A DNA stretch of 64,000 bases from an uncultured Lachnospiraceae bacterium. Lineage in GTDB: Bacteria; Bacillota; Clostridia; Lachnospirales; Lachnospiraceae. Numbering within the stretch: position 1 is the stretch's first letter; each line of letters starts with the position of its first letter. The translations under genes were made by a program, and so were the position numbers. The DNA is taken from assembly GCA_947629525.1 (NCBI GenBank), contig CANREB010000001.1:1-64000 (forward strand), given 5' to 3'. The notes under the pieces were generated by a model. The model was not told the DNA's origin. It saw only the letters and a program-made list of their open reading frames with translations, and did not search any database. Below, piece after piece: positions 63,523-64,000 of the stretch.

Positions 63523-64000
63523 TCATATAGTAGTAGCTACCGCTTTTCCGTTATTTACTTCATATATTTTATCGCAGTTTTTTAATGTAGACAGCCTATG
63601 GGCTACAATGATCAATGTCTTTTCGCCCTGCAGCATATCGATCGCCTCCATAACAGCACTTTCAGTTTCATTGTCAAGCGCGGAAGTGGCTTCATCCAAA
63701 ACCAATATATCAGGATCATAATATAAAGCTCTTGCAATAGCGATCCTTTGTCTTTGTCCGCCCGAAAACCTGATTCCGCGCTCACCGACAAATGTATCCA
63801 ATCCTTTTGGAAGGCTGCTGACGACTTCAAAAAGTTGAGCCTGCTTCAATGCCGACCACACTTTTTCATCATCGATCATAGACTCATCTGTTCCAAACGC
63901 AATATTATTTCGTATAGTATCATCAGCCAAATATACACTCTGAGGTACATATCCTACAATAGATGACCACTCCTGCGGAATCGTATATATGTCTATTCCA
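63523..64000 (-). CDS. ABC exporter ATPase, C-terminal part (PglK/MsbA-like), runs off the window
   Basis: The frame is open to the window edge and reads VGYVPQSVYLADDTIRNNIA (Q-loop), GVRF-type signature SGGQRQRIAIARAL, and DPDILVLDEATSALDNETES (Walker B), ending with the switch histidine in IIVAHRLSTL. The Walker A and the membrane half lie beyond 64000. Layout and motifs fit PglK/Wzx-type half-transporters that flip lipid-linked oligosaccharides. It is 13 bp upstream of the hydrolase gene. Confidence 0.9.
   Translation of the reverse strand, partial: GIDIYTIPQEWSSIVGYVPQSVYLADDTIRNNIAFGTDESMIDDEKVWSALKQAQLFEVVSSLPKGLDTFVGERGIRFSGGQRQRIAIARALYYDPDILVLDEATSALDNETESAVMEAIDMLQGEKTLIIVAHRLSTLKNCDKIYEVNNGKAVATTI

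Noticed and set aside
1..64000. CRISPR arrays, tRNA, rRNA, diversity-generating retroelements
   Set aside because: I saw no regularly spaced repeats, no tRNA cloverleaf ending in CCA with a T-loop, no rRNA-like conserved stretches, and no reverse transcriptase.

Overview
The window is AT-rich, uses ATG/TTG/GTG starts behind clear GGAGG-type ribosome sites, and carries TagGH-like export genes, a YwfO/YwgA-like pair, WbqC, and IS30-, IS66- and IS4-type fragments. This points to a low-GC Firmicute, most likely a gut Clostridia/Lachnospiraceae-type anaerobe (inference; no rRNA, tRNA or phylogenetic marker is present).

Layout. (1) 1-10.8 kb is a decayed accessory zone. It holds a terminator, two copies of a mini-element with 20-bp inverted ends, a 337-aa orphan, an HD phosphohydrolase with a YwgA-like partner, a deleted IS30 transposase, and a cassette bracketed by two diverged direct repeats (5'-truncated Panacea-type gene, AAA ATPase, frameshifted partner). 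A retropepsin-like gene pair and a multiply frameshifted IS4-type transposase follow. (2) 10.8-49.5 kb is a very long leftward block of surface-glycan genes: glycosyltransferases of families GT2, GT4, GT6, GT10 and GT11, FkbM and class I methyltransferases, acyltransferases, GtrA-, GtrB- and GtrII-like proteins, a UbiA-type prenyl-phosphate sugar transferase, a radical SAM protein, a DUF1919 protein, an epimerase and a TagGH/Wzm-Wzt-type ABC exporter. (3) 49.5-64 kb continues the theme with genes on both strands (WbqC, DegT aminotransferase, methyltransferases, GTs, a hydrolase-like protein) and ends inside an ABC exporter ATPase.

Two signals stand out. First, seven coding-strand poly-G tracts of 8-12 G lie only between 12.4 and 25.6 kb, each in or at the junction of a surface-glycan gene. 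One (G12) puts the GtrII-like membrane protein out of frame, and another (G10) sits where a nucleotidyltransferase-like gene meets a glycosyltransferase gene. This looks like a cluster of slipped-strand phase-variation (contingency) loci. Second, a GT6 (ABO-type) transferase lies next to a GT11 (alpha-1,2-fucosyltransferase type), with a second GT11 and a GT10 (alpha-1,3-fucosyltransferase type) in the same locus. That set could build histo-blood-group- or Lewis-like epitopes.

Taken together the genes suggest a surface polysaccharide or glycoconjugate assembled by many transferases, decorated by methyl, acyl, fucosyl and glucosyl-type groups, exported by ABC systems, and diversified stochastically through the poly-G tracts. 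GDP-fucose synthesis genes are not in the window.
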